Positions 22,362 through 35,072 of a DNA stretch of 64,000 nucleotides are shown here, one piece after another. The translations under genes and the position numbers were made by a program. This DNA is from Cunninghamella blakesleeana (Eukaryota; Mucoromycota; Mucoromycetes; Mucorales; Cunninghamellaceae), in assembly GCA_017871115.1 (NCBI GenBank), contig JAFCIZ010000006.1, positions 2,108,001 to 2,172,000 of the forward strand, in the 5' to 3' direction. How positions within the stretch are numbered: position 1 is the stretch's first letter; each line of letters opens with the position of its first letter. A model generated the notes under the pieces. It ran no database searches. It was not told where the DNA came from and was given only the letters and a program-made list of their open reading frames with translations.

Positions 22362-22432
22362 GGTTGCATGGTCTAATGGTTATGACTCCAGACTTTGAAT
22401 CTGGCAGCCCGAGTTCGATTCTCGGTGCGACC
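22362..22432 (+). tRNA. tRNA-Gln (anticodon TTG)
   Basis: 71 nt folding as a cloverleaf. The acceptor stem pairs GGTTGCA with TGCGACC (one U-G), and the anticodon stem CCAGA/TCTGG encloses the loop CTTTGAA with anticodon TTG, reading CAA. The T arm is CCGAG-TTCGATT-CTCGG. Internal promoter boxes are present as TGGTCTAATGG (A box) and GAGTTCGATTC (B box). A run of six T at 22447-22452 is a good Pol III terminator. There is no intron. The retrotransposon ends six bases (target duplication included) to ten bases upstream of the mature 5' end. Confidence 0.97.
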
Positions 22433-22446
22433 TTGATTTGTAATTA

Positions 22447-22452
22447 TTTTTT
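22447..22452 (+). terminator. Pol III terminator of tRNA-Gln
   Basis: TTTTTT 15 bases past the mature 3' end of the tRNA, the usual RNA polymerase III stop signal. Confidence 0.85.
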
Positions 22453-24591
22453 GCTCTTCGGCTCGGGTAAAATGTTTATGAGTTTAAATGTCAACAAATG
22501 CCTTATTTAGAAAAGTTTTAGGTCAGATTTATTTTTACTAAAATAAAGAATGAGAGTTTGCATTTGTGTTATTAGTAAAAGTTATTTTTGTTGAAAAATA
22601 TAATGCTATATGGGTTTTTGTTTAAGTTTTATTTTTGTTGAAATGAGAACGAGTATTTATGATTATACTTGGAATAAATACGAGAGTTCTAGAGAGCAAC
22701 AGTTCTTGTATTATAAAAAGACGCAGTTTGGTTTGTATTAAACAAAATAATATAAACCAGTATTAGATAATGGTCAACAATTTTATAATAATAAAAAGTA
22801 TGGGCTAGAATAATTTAAACGTCGGTCTTGGAATGGTCTCAACGAACTTACTTCATTACAGTGGTGAGTAATCACTACCCGTTTAATAAATAGTAAAATA
22901 AAATAAATGAAATTGGTTTGTGCAAACAAATTATTATTTAATAAACTGTCAAAAAAGAAACATAAAAAAACTATTCCAATTTTATTATAACAATAAGACA
23001 GAAGTAGGGGTGGTTGATGGAGGTATATAGTGTTGTTATTATTATTAGTATTTAAATGTCCGTTGATGCTTTTTTGTTGGGCAACACATGGAGGTTTATT
23101 GTTTTCTATTAAAAAATATATTTTTTTAAAGTTAAATAAAAATATATACCTGGGATATATCAACACTTCTCCAAAACAGTATAGATGTCTCGGTTGATTT
23201 TTTAAAATAAGGTTTTGTTTATTTTAAAAAACTACCTTTTTTCTATTATAGTAAAATTTTTTCTTTGAAAAAAAAAATAAAGCAACTAATGTTATGGTCA
23301 ATGTAAGTTCTGAAATAGTATGTAACTAGTTAGTTTAATAAAAAGATGACAAAGTTTTTTTTTTTCAGATAAAAGAGCCTGATTATTAAATCTTTTTTAT
23401 ACCATTATTACTATTATTATTATTATTATTATTACTATAATTAAAGATATATACATATATGTATGTATTATCTGGTTTTATAAATATATACGATTTATAA
23501 AATTTGTTTTAAAGCAAGAGGTTAAATAATAATAAAAAGAAAGGAAAAATAAATTCACCATATTTGGTGATAAACTATATATATATCTATTTTTCATTGC
23601 CGTTGTGTAACATAAGTCATAGAAACACATCCAAAAGAAAAAAGATTTTTTTTATAACTTCTTTAGAAACCATGATACATACTTCCGAAAATATCATTGA
23701 CTAATGGGTAAAGGATAAATAAATGGTTTAGTAATGCTTATTATCTATCTGTCACTTTTTTATTTTTTCATAGAAAATATTTTATTTTTTCTATTCTATT
23801 GAGGTATGGAAAAAAAAAAAAAAAAAAGAACCCCCCAAATAAAAAAATAGAATGGAAGGTTTGATTGACTCATAAGTTATACGCATATGGATAAATACAT
23901 TTATATACGTATATTATATATATATATATATATATATATTTGTATACGATCAATTTGAAACCTATTTATAATAGTAAATCGAAGATTCGGACCCATGTTA
24001 TCTCAGTTTAATATTAATATTGAAAAAAAAAAAAATATATTTTCCGGTTAAACGCAAGTAAAGTCGGTTTATTTTCTCGACCACTGCTTATTTTTTTTTA
24101 TACATGTATATAATTTATTTTTAACAGCGTCAATTTTGAATAGAGAATATGAATATACATATATTTATTAATTTATTTTATTTGAGCTATATTAGAATTA
24201 TATTAATAATGGTACTTTTATATAATTTCAAATATTAAATAATCGCTTTTTTAAAAAATATATTTATATGAAAAACAATAAAGTTTCGTATCACTTCAAA
24301 AATAAATAAAAATCCAGGAATATAAAAAAAAAATAACACCCCTTTTTTATTATTAGAGTAATTGTTCTATTGGAACAAGTAGAAAATGAGACTATTCTTT
24401 TTTTATCACAATACCCAAAAGAAGTTGTTTTTATCACTTTAAACATTTTAACTCAGTTGACATCGCGTGAGAGGGGACTTATACCACTTTTTATAGTAAC
24501 CAAAAAAATATAAATATCTGATCTCAGTTTTTTTTTTTTCTTTTCTTTCCATCTTTTTAATTATTTTATATTATTTAATTTTTATAAAAAA
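22453..24591. other. intergenic region right of tRNA-Gln
   Basis: About 2.1 kb of A+T-rich DNA with no convincing gene. The first few hundred bases are slightly richer in G+C. An ORF at 22783-23166 (-) has low-complexity composition and no recognisable domain. The last 100 bp, with C/T tracts before 24592, probably form the Nudix-gene promoter and leader. Confidence 0.55.
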
Positions 24592-25178
24592 ATGACTGTA
24601 CAATTGATTCATACTAACCAACGCTTAGATTCATTAAACTATAATGCCAATAGTCAAGTTCAACAACCTGATGCTATTGTTAAGAAAGAAAAGAAGCCAT
24701 TAAGAAAGGTAGAAAAAAATAACCGTAGTAAAATAAAATGATCATTGTTTAATCATTTATTCTTTTTTATTCATAGGCAGTAGGGTTAGTAGTAATCGAT
24801 CCAAATTCTCAGAGAGTATTAATGATATCAAGCAAAAAAAGAGAAGGTGCATACGTTTTACCAAGAGGAGATTGTAATTTAGAAACGGAAGAAAGTTTTG
24901 AAGCTACAGCTCTTCGAGTCTTAAAAGAAAAAGCATATATTCAAGCTGATGGTTTAAGTCGTCGTATAGGTATTTACGCAGAAGCTAATAAAAAAGGCAA
25001 AACTGTAGGTCATCATGCTATGTTTGAAGTCACTTCTTTTACTGTATTGACCCCACCCAATGGTTTTGACCGAGAACGTGTATGGGTGGAATATAATCGT
25101 GCTTTGATGGCTACTCAAGAACGCCCTATGTCCCATCTTGCATTAACCAATTCTTCTCTTCGTTCATTAAGACATTAA
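24592..25178 (+). CDS. Nudix-fold protein related to diphosphoinositol polyphosphate phosphohydrolases, with a degenerate Nudix box
   Basis: Exons 24592-24708 and 24777-25178 give 172 residues. The layout follows Aps1/DIPP proteins: AVGLVVIDPNSQRVLMISS, then VLPRGD at the start of the Nudix helix, and a late VWVEYNRALMA segment. The Nudix signature G-X5-E-X7-R-E-U-X-E-E-X-G-U is damaged. Gly70 is followed by two extra residues, and the core reads RVLKEKAYI (residues 86-94), so the first Glu of RE, the second Glu of EE and the Gly are replaced by Val, Lys and Tyr. Metal-binding glutamates are therefore largely lost. It may be a pseudo-hydrolase that binds a nucleotide or inositol pyrophosphate, or have changed activity. 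The fold call is moderately secure; the function is not. Confidence 0.75.
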
Positions 25179-26099
25179 TCTTCTCCTTTTTATTTTTATT
25201 CTATTATTTAATTCTATTTAATTTTATAATTTTATTATTATTATTATTATTATTATTTTTTTATTACTATCTAATTTAATTAATATCTTTTTTATTGTAA
25301 ATAAAATATCCTCTTTTTTAATATTATCTGTTGTTAAATGATAATAAAAATGATAACATAATAAATAATGTTGTCCAAATAATAGTAAATAATAATAAAA
25401 AAAAGGAGTTTTATTTTTATTTTTCTTTGTTCAAAGGCGATTTGAATTCTTGCAGGAGGATATTTATATATTTATATTTATATATATATATATATACAAG
25501 TATATAAATATAAATATAAAGGGTTGCTAGTAAGGGTGTATTTACTTTAGTATTGTCATAATAGTCATAATGGTTATATTGGTGATATTGGCCCTTTTAT
25601 TAGCTTTATATTCATGGTTTATATTTATATTTATATAGAATAGTATATATGAAATATATATGGATATATATGTTAGTATATATGGAATATAAACGAATAT
25701 ATATATATTAAAGTATAATAAACAAACAAATAAATAAATAAATAAAAAAGTAGAAAGGAGAAAAAAAGGAGGTTGGAGAAAAAAAAAAAATATGAAATTT
25801 ATTATTGTATGTATATGAATTTTTTAATCTCCTTTTCAAGAGAAGTTACTTTTTTTATTACTAGTAAATGAGATCAAAAAAAAAAAAAAAGCTGACCTAG
25901 TCATCACTTGAGGTCGTAATATATATATATACCATTTACCACTATGAAATTCACACGCCGTAAAAAAAAAAAAAGTAATGGGAACACAAAGTAATAATGT
26001 GTCAAAGTTATTTTATTTTATTATTTTTACATGTCTTTTATATATATTATATCATATATTATTTTATTATCATCCTTTATATCAATAATAAACTACTAT
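25179..26099. other. convergent intergenic region
   Basis: About 920 bp between the 3' ends of the Nudix-fold gene (+) and EMG1 (-). It is A+T-rich with triplet repeats near 25229-25257, TA tracts and A runs, and no gene is seen. Confidence 0.6.
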
Positions 26100-27196
26100 C
26101 TACATAATATCCCATAAATCCTCTAATGCACAACATACTTTACTACATGCTACTGCTGCTGATAATGAATACTTTGATATCCCAATCTTTTCATTAATAT
26201 AATCATCTGCAAATGTATCTTCCCCTTTAGCCATAGCTCCAACTGCAATGACAAGTGGTGTATCATCCAATTTTAATCCTTTAAAGTATGGGTACAATTT
26301 CACTTTGGGCGCATTCCATGATAAAGCTAACAAATAAAATATATAATAAAACGTTATTACTTTAAATCATCATCTATATGTTGATAAAACAAAAACATAT
26401 TATTATTACAATTGTTCATTACCTAATTTATAAGCATTTTCAGGAAGGTATTTGGCTAAAGGTGGCTGAATAATTTCAAGTAACTTTGGATTTCCATCAT
26501 TACTGCCAGCAATAAATCCTCTTTCTAATAATTGAACTAATTTAATAATAAAAATCTATCATTAATCATTCAATATTCTTTAAAATATTATATAATAATA
26601 ACTTACTCATTAAACCAGAAAAACGTTTAATGGTTCTAGGAATACGACACTGGGGATTAATTCGGATAACAACCCCTTTTGCTGTACGAATATAAACTTC
26701 TAAATGGCCAGCTTTATTTAAAGGACTATCCAATAGTGTAAGAAGGCACTGTTGTTATCATTAAAAAAAATTAAAGAGAAAGTGAAAAAAAGTTTAATGA
26801 TATTTCTTATTTTTAGTTAAAAAATCCTAATAATAGTGTACTTTATATTAAACTTACTTGGTGTACAATGTCAGGTCGAGCATCAGCAATATCTCTACCA
26901 AGACGTTTTAATATAGATTGATGTTCATCACAGTTTAATAATTGCATTTTACTATCACTTCGTGAAGGGTTTGCTCGAGCAGCTTCCAAAGAAGCATTTT
27001 CCAAGATGACAATTATTTTACGAACTTTTTTACCATTATTATCATTTTCTTCTTCTCCTTCTCCTATTGTTTCATTTTGTTGTTGTTGGTAATTATTTTG
27101 TATAGATTCTGTTTTGCTTGATTCATGTATTGTATCGCTATTGTTATTATTATTGGTGTTTGCTCCTTCTACCGAGGCATTCTTATTCATATCCAT
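26100..27196 (-). CDS. EMG1: rRNA small-subunit pseudouridine N1-methyltransferase Nep1/Emg1
   Basis: Exons 27196-26858, 26748-26607, 26536-26423 and 26326-26100 give 273 residues. Nep1 is a SPOUT-class methyltransferase that methylates N1 of the hypermodified pseudouridine in 18S rRNA and is needed for 40S assembly in the nucleolus. Visible family blocks include [79 protein letters not shown] and the SAM-binding end [19 protein letters not shown] followed by [20 protein letters not shown]. The first about 55 residues are an Asn/Gln/Glu-rich extension with no match to the core, commonly variable in fungi. The first of two nearby in-frame ATGs was chosen as the start. Confidence 0.97.
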
Positions 27197-27517
27197 TGGC
27201 CCTTTTCCTTTTTTATTGTCGGTCTTTTCAAATGCCTCTCCCTCCCCTTTTATATTATCGTATTTTCTTTTATATTGAATGTTGGGCGATATTTTTTTTA
27301 TTTTTGATATTAAAAAAAAAAAAACTTGGTGAAAGAGAAAAAAAAAAAAAAAAATGTAAAAAAAGTTGTTAAAAAAAGTGCGGGTTTTTAAAAATTATTT
27401 ACCTGGTCACCTTTTAAGAAATAAAATATATTTTATTCATTTTATTTTGATTAAACTTTTTTATTAAATGAAATAAATAAATAGTATATATAATAATAAC
27501 AATAGTTATAGTATTTA

Positions 27518-27555
<38 letters not shown>

Positions 27556-27842
27556 GTGTAGTGGTAGTAATTAAGTATGTTTTATTTGTTTTTTTAAAAA
27601 AAAGTAATGATCTATAAACCTTAATATTAAAGTACAAATATATATTATGAATATACATATATAATCATTTTTATTTCTATTTATTATTATTATTAAACAT
27701 TATTTGACATTCTAAAATAATGGTGGTATTTTTTTTTAAATTTTAGTGATGAGTTGGCTTGGAACCTATGATTACATAATATAAGTATATGATTAATCCA
27801 ATTTCATTTAATATCACACCTTAATATATATTTGTATTATTC
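27197..27842. other. intergenic spacer upstream of EMG1
   Basis: About 650 bp between EMG1 (start) and YAH1 (3' end), both leftward. A/T runs and a TA tract near 27523-27552 are present and no gene is recognised. Confidence 0.55.
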
Positions 27843-28749
27843 CTACTTACCATCAACTCTTAAATTTCGGGTAGCTGATGGAATACGTACAGTAATACCA
27901 TCTAATTCTTTATTCATTTCAATTTGACACCCCAATCTTGATCTAGTATATAATATAGCCATTAGCATCATCATCCTTTTTTTTTCTACCCTTTTATTAT
28001 ACATATATAAAAGAAACTTACGTATCTGTCAAACCAAAAGCTAAATCTAACATATCATTTTCTTCATCGGATGGTTCTTCCATTTTATCGTAATATTCTT
28101 CATCACAGATAACATGACAAGTCGAACAAGCTAATGAGCCTTCACAAGCACCTATCCGTAATAATAATATATATTTCTTTTAATCTCACTTTCTCTATCA
28201 TTTTCCCTTATATTTTTATCCCGATCATCATTCTATTTGTATATATATGTATATTTATAATCATGCTATTTTACTTACATTCAAGATCAATATCATATCT
28301 TTGCGCTAAATCCAACATAGTATCTCCTTCGGTAGCTTTTACTTCGATATTTTCTCCTTCAGGTGTAATAAAATGAACTTTATATGGCCTACAAGTATTA
28401 AAATAAATAAATAAATAAATAAAAAACCGTAGTCCTTATTATTAACTTGTCCTTGCCTTTTCTTTTCTTTTTTTTTACTTTTTGTATACCCTTTATTTAT
28501 TTATCTTTCTAGCTCTTACCCTTCACCCTTTGCTACACCTTCTTTACCATGTAATAATGCTAATAAATAAATAAATAAAAATATGAATATTAGTCAAAGT
28601 AAAGTTTTATATATTTATTAATAAACTAATTTTTATTTACTTGTTGTTGTTGAAAAAGGTTTTAAATTAATATATTTCCAATTATATGAATATTTTGTTG
28701 CTGTTTGAAAAAGAGCAGCTTTTTTAGTAAAAATTTGTAAAAGGGACAT
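27843..28749 (-). CDS. YAH1: mitochondrial [2Fe-2S] ferredoxin, Yah1/adrenodoxin type
   Basis: Exons 28749-28641, 28559-28520, 28388-28279, 28151-28022 and 27942-27843 give 162 residues. The N-terminus ([20 protein letters not shown]) is basic and without acidic residues, as expected for a mitochondrial presequence. The ferredoxin core contains [20 protein letters not shown], the cluster-binding segment [13 protein letters not shown] and the distal ligand in RLGCQIEM, plus the family signature [12 protein letters not shown]. Yah1 passes electrons from ferredoxin reductase for Fe-S cluster assembly and heme A synthesis in the matrix. Oddities: the splice joining exons 3 and 4 gives Cys where most homologues have Gly (LECACEGS), and the stop codon sits inside a perfect donor-like GGTAAGTAG, so a further 3' exon cannot be fully excluded. 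Confidence 0.95.
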
Positions 28750-30052
28750 AATAAATTATTTATTTGTAATATTTATGTTAATATAAAAAAATGTAAGGAA
28801 AAAAAGTAAAAGAAAAACAAAAACATCCAAAAAAAAAAAAAAAAAAGATGGAGAATTTTTAAAACCAGATTTTTTTTTCGCGGGATTTCGGATTTCGGTT
28901 ACTGGAAAACCTTTTTTTTTTAAAGAAAAATAGTGTTTCTCTTTTATGATGATAGTGATCAAATATATATTCCTGTCAAATCTAATATCCAATTTATGCA
29001 AACTTAATTCAATTAAGTAGATTGATGTCATGTTGTTAGCATTATTTTTTTTAAGGGTTTATTTATAACGAAAACACCAAAAAAGGAGATCATTCTATAA
29101 GAGTTACATAGTAAATAAATCATGATAGTATAAAGACAAAATAATATCAAGTTATTTCATTTTATGCGCTTGTTCTTATTCGGTTATGTAAGGATTTTTT
29201 TTATTAAAAGAACATAGTATGAATTTATATTGTTATTTAGTATTCATAAAATAAAATATTGAATGGTTTTTTAAACAAAAAAACAGTTCCTTCGAGATTA
29301 TTACAAAAATTTATTTATTATAGTAATGTATAATGGTGAATATCGTAAATGGATAATAATATTATAATTTATTTTATTTATTTTTTTACAAGCTACTTTT
29401 TCATATTAAAGTTTTTTAAAAAGATTGTTTTAAAGGTGATGGTTACCTTCCTTTTATGGATTGGTAAGTTATGATCATCATATTGCTTTTGCTATTATTT
29501 AGTATTATTATAATAATAATTTTAAGACAAGGTTATTATTTAAAAAACAATAATAAGGATGGTCAGATAATAATAAAAATAATATTAATATTTTTTATAT
29601 AATATAATATATTTACATATATGTCAAAAAGAATAAAAGTGACTATTATACCGAATTTGGGAACTGACGTAGATTAAATTTTATTGGCTATATTTACTTA
29701 ATTTTTTTTCTCTCCGCTAATGTTTATCGGCATCTTTCTTTATTATTATTTTTTAAACCTTTTTTTTTTACTCCACTTCTTTCGAATTCTTTTTTTTTTA
29801 CTTTTTTATTTCATTTAGTATAATTATTTGTCAGATAGTTTCTCTGATTTATTTATTTTACTCTCTATCTTTTTTTTTAAACCTTGTAAATATATTTTTT
29901 TTTATTTTTCTTCTTCTTTTTTAATTATAATCTATTTTTTTTGTTATATTATTATTATTATTATTATTATTCAAAACACATATTACGATTGCTTTATTTT
30001 AAAAAATAATATATATATATATATATATAACACAGTATAATATAATATACCA
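28750..30052. other. divergent intergenic region
   Basis: About 1.3 kb between the starts of YAH1 (-) and the PP4 subunit gene (+), so it should hold both promoters. Long T-rich tracts at 29700-29830 precede the rightward gene. No coding signal is seen; short ORFs here are low-complexity. Confidence 0.55.
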
Positions 30053-32740
30053 ATGGAGGAAACAGATGGATCTATAACAAATGATATTAATGTTTTATCA
30101 ACTACCTCATTATCATATCGCGTGAAATTTTATAAATTGGATGATGAAGGAAACTGGGAGGATATGGGGACAGGTGTTTGTGAATACATGGAGGTAAAAA
30201 GGATAATAACAATAATAATAATAATAATAATAATAATAATTTTAACAATAACAATAATAATAATAATAATATTAATAATAATAATATAAAACGATCAGAT
30301 CGTACATTGAATATATATATGTATATATATATATTATAAATATTCTTTTAAAATCAATATTCATTATTATTAATCTTTTTATTATTATTATTATTAATGT
30401 TATTACTATTCATACGATTAGAACTCTGGTAGTGATCCTGATCGAATGGAAGTACAATCTGATTCAGACTCTTCATTATTGGTTACTGTATCTATTCAAC
30501 CTGAAAGAACTTTTAATCGACAAGATGGTATATAATAATAATAATAACAATAATAATAATATCAATAATAATAATGCAGGGGATAAAAAATCAATTACAT
30601 ATTTAAGATTAGATATAGATATATATTAAAAGATTTGAATGGTGATTTTGGATAATAATGTTTCATTTTTCATTTTTATACACATAGACACATTGCTAAT
30701 ATGGGCTGGAAGTAATAATGATGAAAATGCACTTAGTTTTTTAGAAGCGGATGCGTTGAATGAAATATGGTAAAATGGATCAACTTTTTTTTTTTTTACT
30801 ATAAAACTAAAATAATCGAAGAATGAAAACCAAATTGATAAATTAATATATATGCCCTATTTTTTATTATTAGGCGAAAAATATGTGAAAAATTGGATGG
30901 CCTTGTTAGTAATGAATCAACAGACGAATATTCACCTGGAGATCATGATGAGGACGACGATGATGATAGTGTATTTCAAGAACAAGGAATACTTCCACAA
31001 CCAAATTTTTCAAATTTACCACGTATTTCATCAATCATTTCCAATGTCAATTCAATTCAAGAAAAAGATCAATTGATATCATTTATTTTATCAGATGTAA
31101 CTAATAAAAATTATCATATAATATTTTATCACCAAATAGACACATTTATATATATATATATATATAATTTAAAACTCATTCTTCAACCTTTATTTTTCTT
31201 TTTATTTTTTTTAAAATAATAATAACGCTTTTTCCATAATCTAGTGTTACACTCCTAAACTATTCCCTGTGTTTCAATCCTGTGAAGACTTGGAACTTAC
31301 TGATAATCTCCACCATCTATATACCATTATGAAATCAATTAGTACGTCAAAAATGAATTTTATAGATAAAAATATATGTGGATACTTTTTATTAATTAAT
31401 GATATATATCTATATATCTATATATACTTGTTAACAAAAAATAGTTTTATTGGGAGATAATACAATTATTGAACAAATCGTGGAAGAAGATAATTTTATG
31501 AACACAGTCGGCATACTTGAATGTAAGTTATATATTCACCATAATTTTTATTTTATTACAAGTATACATCGCAAAATTATATTTATTTACCTACATCCCA
31601 CCTTTTTTAGATGATCCAATTACTCCAGATTTAAAAGCAAATCATCGAGAAGTATTAAAAAAACAATCAGAAATTGAAACGGTAATAAATTTCAAAACCA
31701 ATAAAATACGAAAAGATGATTATTAATTAAAAAAAACATAAGACTAAATATACATCTATCTATTATAAATAGGTAGTTCCTGTAGATGATGTCGTTACAG
31801 TTGTAAAAATTTATGAAACATTAAGATTGCAGTACCTTCAAAATGTTATATGTGCAGACTATCTTGATCGTAAAGTATCCGATGTATTCCATAATTTGAT
31901 AACTTGCAATCATGTGGATATTATTGAAAGCATTCAACACAATGTCAAATTTTTAACTGATCTATTCAACTTGATTATAAATGACCATTCTACTGATACT
32001 GACAAAACAAAAGGCGTTCAATGTGTATTACAGTTATGTTCCATTTCTAAATCTATACCGGATGAAAGTAGAGTTGGATTATTTAGGTAATAGTAAAAAT
32101 AATAAATATATATTAAACGCCATCATATTAATAATTATTTACTTTTTTAAATTTTATTTACAATATTTTATTATCAGTACTTTGGCAACACATGGATTAT
32201 TTGACATTTTTGAAATAGCATTATTCTCAGAAGATGAAAGCATAAGAGTCACCAGTGTAAATGTATTAAACTCGATAGTGGAATTAAGTGCACCTTTAGT
32301 ACGAAGATATATTCTTATTCGAGCAAATGATGATACTGGCAAAAGAAATCTATTGGATTGTATATTAGATCGGTTTACTACAGCTGCTGATGAATTATTA
32401 AAATTATTATATTTGGATATTATCATATTGATCTTGACACCAAATGGCGTTCAAACTAATACATATGCTAGAAGAAATGCAGAGGTAAATATATAATTTA
32501 TATAAATAAAAAATAAAAAAAAAAATAGACGAACTGTAATAACTTTTATTTTTATTTTTTTCTATTTTTTTTTTAACAATAGATGTCATTGAACGAAGAT
32601 CCGCAAGTGGATGATGTACTCTCATTATTCTATGATAAATGTATACATTACATAATGCGACCTTTACAATTATTAGAGGATAAATCAATGAAATTAACTG
32701 GTAATAATAGTAATAATAATGATAAAAATAATAAACACTT

Positions 32741-32776
<36 letters not shown>

Positions 32777-34222
32777 AATTATATAGTATTATATATGTTT
32801 ATTTTATTTATATGATTATTAATATTTTCATTATTTATTTTCATTTTTTCTGAACGTTATAGGACCTGTGGAAGCATTACACCTTGATTGCGAACATTTA
32901 AGGTTATATTCTGATATTACACAGTTTATATGTTTTGCTATAAGGTATCATGGCTATCGTAGTAAATACTTTATACTATCTTCTGATCTTATTCCTAAAT
33001 TAACACAACTTTATCGATCATTATCTATATCTATGAAACTTGGTATGTTTTATAATACATTTATATAATGTCACTGTAAAGTAAATTAATCATCGTTTCT
33101 ATATCTATTTCTATTTTTATAAAATAGATACTTTAAGAGTATTTCGAACTTGTGTTGGCCAACTTGATGATTTTTATCACCGTAGCTTGATCAAACATAA
33201 TATATTTGAACCAACTATAAGAGTACTTTTGGACACCAATAGAAAATACAATGCTTTAAATTCTGCATGTATTGAACTTTTTGATTTTATTCATACGGTA
33301 AGAAAAAAATAAAAAAAAGTAAATAAAAATTATATGAGTATTGGGCAATTAAAATATAATTGTTATAATTTTTATTAGAGCAATATAAAAATATTATTAA
33401 CTCATGTGGTAGAAAATTATGGAGCAGTTTTGGATACTCAAAATTATGTAAAAACGTTTAAATCACTACGGGAAAGATATGATAAAAATCGTGAAAGTTT
33501 GGAACAATCTACTGAAAGTGAAACGGATATAAGGTAAATAATCTAGATATTTATATTATTTAATCAAAATAAATAAACAAGTAATAGTGGTTATATTTTA
33601 ATTAATTAATGCCAACGCAAATTTTTATTTTTATTTTTATAATTTTAGTACAAATAGCGAAATAAATAATCATGAATCAACACATACACCAGCTATTGAC
33701 AAAGACGAAGAATATTATTTTAATACATCAGATGACGAAGATGAAGAAGAACAACAGCCACAGCAAGAGCAAGCAGGTTCACCAATACTATTACTTATAA
33801 ATCATAATAAATTGGAACAGCAACAACAGGAAGAAAACAGTGATGAAGATGAAGAATCACAATCCTCAGGAGGAGTGGAAGAAGACGTGCATGAAGATGA
33901 CGATGACGATAAAAATAATTCAGCACATGAAGAAATAGAAATAGAAAAAGATCATGAGATAGAATCAATAAAAGAGAATCAACATGATGTAAAAAGTCCT
34001 ACAAAGCTTTTACCACTAAAAAATAAATCAACAGAAGATGATGATGATGATGATGAAATTGGCAAAAAATTGATTAAAAAAATAAAAACAAAAGAAGAAG
34101 AACAACAACAACCAAAGTTTTTAAAACGATTGCGTAAATTAAAAGACGAAGAAGAAGAAGACGAAGACGATATGCTGATAAAAAAACAAAAGGCAATTGC
34201 TTTAACTAAAAAACAATCATAA
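30053..34222 (+). CDS. PSY2: protein phosphatase 4 regulatory subunit 3 (SMEK/Psy2)
   Basis: Fourteen exons: 30053-30193, 30422-30527, 30688-30769, 30874-31096, 31245-31341, 31445-31522, 31611-31681, 31773-32086, 32178-32484, 32583-32700, 32863-33042, 33128-33297, 33379-33533 and 33649-34222, 871 residues in all. The N-terminal EVH1/PH-like domain begins RVKFYKLDDEGNWEDMGTG, followed by the SMEK armadillo-like region (EDLELTDNLHHLYTIMKSI, VLKKQSEIET, YLQNVICADYLDRKV). The last exon is a long acidic/basic tail with Asp/Glu runs and Lys clusters, usual for this family and probably nuclear. The protein is the targeting subunit of the PP4 phosphatase complex, involved in DNA-damage recovery and other signalling. 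Introns are small and numerous, so the exon map is the weakest part; all frames agree. Confidence 0.94.
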
Positions 34223-34776
34223 TCATATCAGTCATAATAACAACGAATAATCATACACATCCTATTTTTTCCTGTCTCTTTCTCTTATTATTATTATTAT
34301 TATTATTATTTTAATACATATATTTATTTATTTACTTATCATCTTATATATTAATACAATGTTATTTTTTTCTTTTCTTTTTTGCAATTTTAAGCCTCTT
34401 TTTTCTCCCTTTTTTTAACAAACAAAAAAGGGCCATAAAAATAAATATTTCTGATAGTTATATATATGTATATATCTACAATAGAAAAAAGATCATGTAT
34501 ACTTCTACAATTAAAAAATGAAATGAAAAAAAAAAAAAAAAAAAAATAGGATTGTTTTATTATGTTTGAAGTAAAACATGAAAAACAACTTTTCCTTCTT
34601 TACATGCATGAATTAATGAAAAAAATAGTATAAAAGAAAATACTGACATCTAAAATTTTAGATATGAGAGTTTTTTCTATAAAAATATATACAACTTTTC
34701 TTTTTTTCTATATAAAAAAGTTAAATTTAATGTATTTATTTGTAAATAAAAAAATAAAAATGTTCATGATTATAAC

Positions 34777-34830
<54 letters not shown>

Positions 34831-35072
34831 AGTTATTAAAATATATTTTATTTATACATTTAATATTTTATTTGTTTTTTTCTAATATATTTTTTTATGT
34901 AAAAGCATTAATTTAGTATTTGTTGAGCATATTTTATTTTTTATAAATGCAATTCTTTTTATTTTTTTTCAGTGTATAATTATATAAATATGTATTTATT
35001 TGTTTATTATAAAGTATATAAATATTATAGTCATCTATAAAGTTACCTTTTTTTTTAAAAAAAAAAGTTGAT
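34223..35072. other. convergent intergenic region with a 52-bp poly(A) tract
   Basis: 850 bp between the 3' ends of PSY2 (+) and DBT (-). It contains an uninterrupted run of 52 A at 34778-34829, the longest homopolymer in the window, and several shorter A and T runs. No gene is seen. Confidence 0.65.
34778..34829. repeat. A52 homopolymer
   Basis: 52 consecutive A. It could be the remnant of a reverse-transcribed insertion tail or simple slippage; no coding remnant or target duplication was recognised next to it. Confidence 0.9.

Noticed and set aside
22783..23166. 127-codon minus ORF right of the tRNA
   Set aside because: Low-complexity composition, no recognisable motif, and no plausible splice partners.
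34664..34885. 73-codon ORF with a poly-Lys run
   Set aside because: Created by the 52-A homopolymer; no protein features otherwise.
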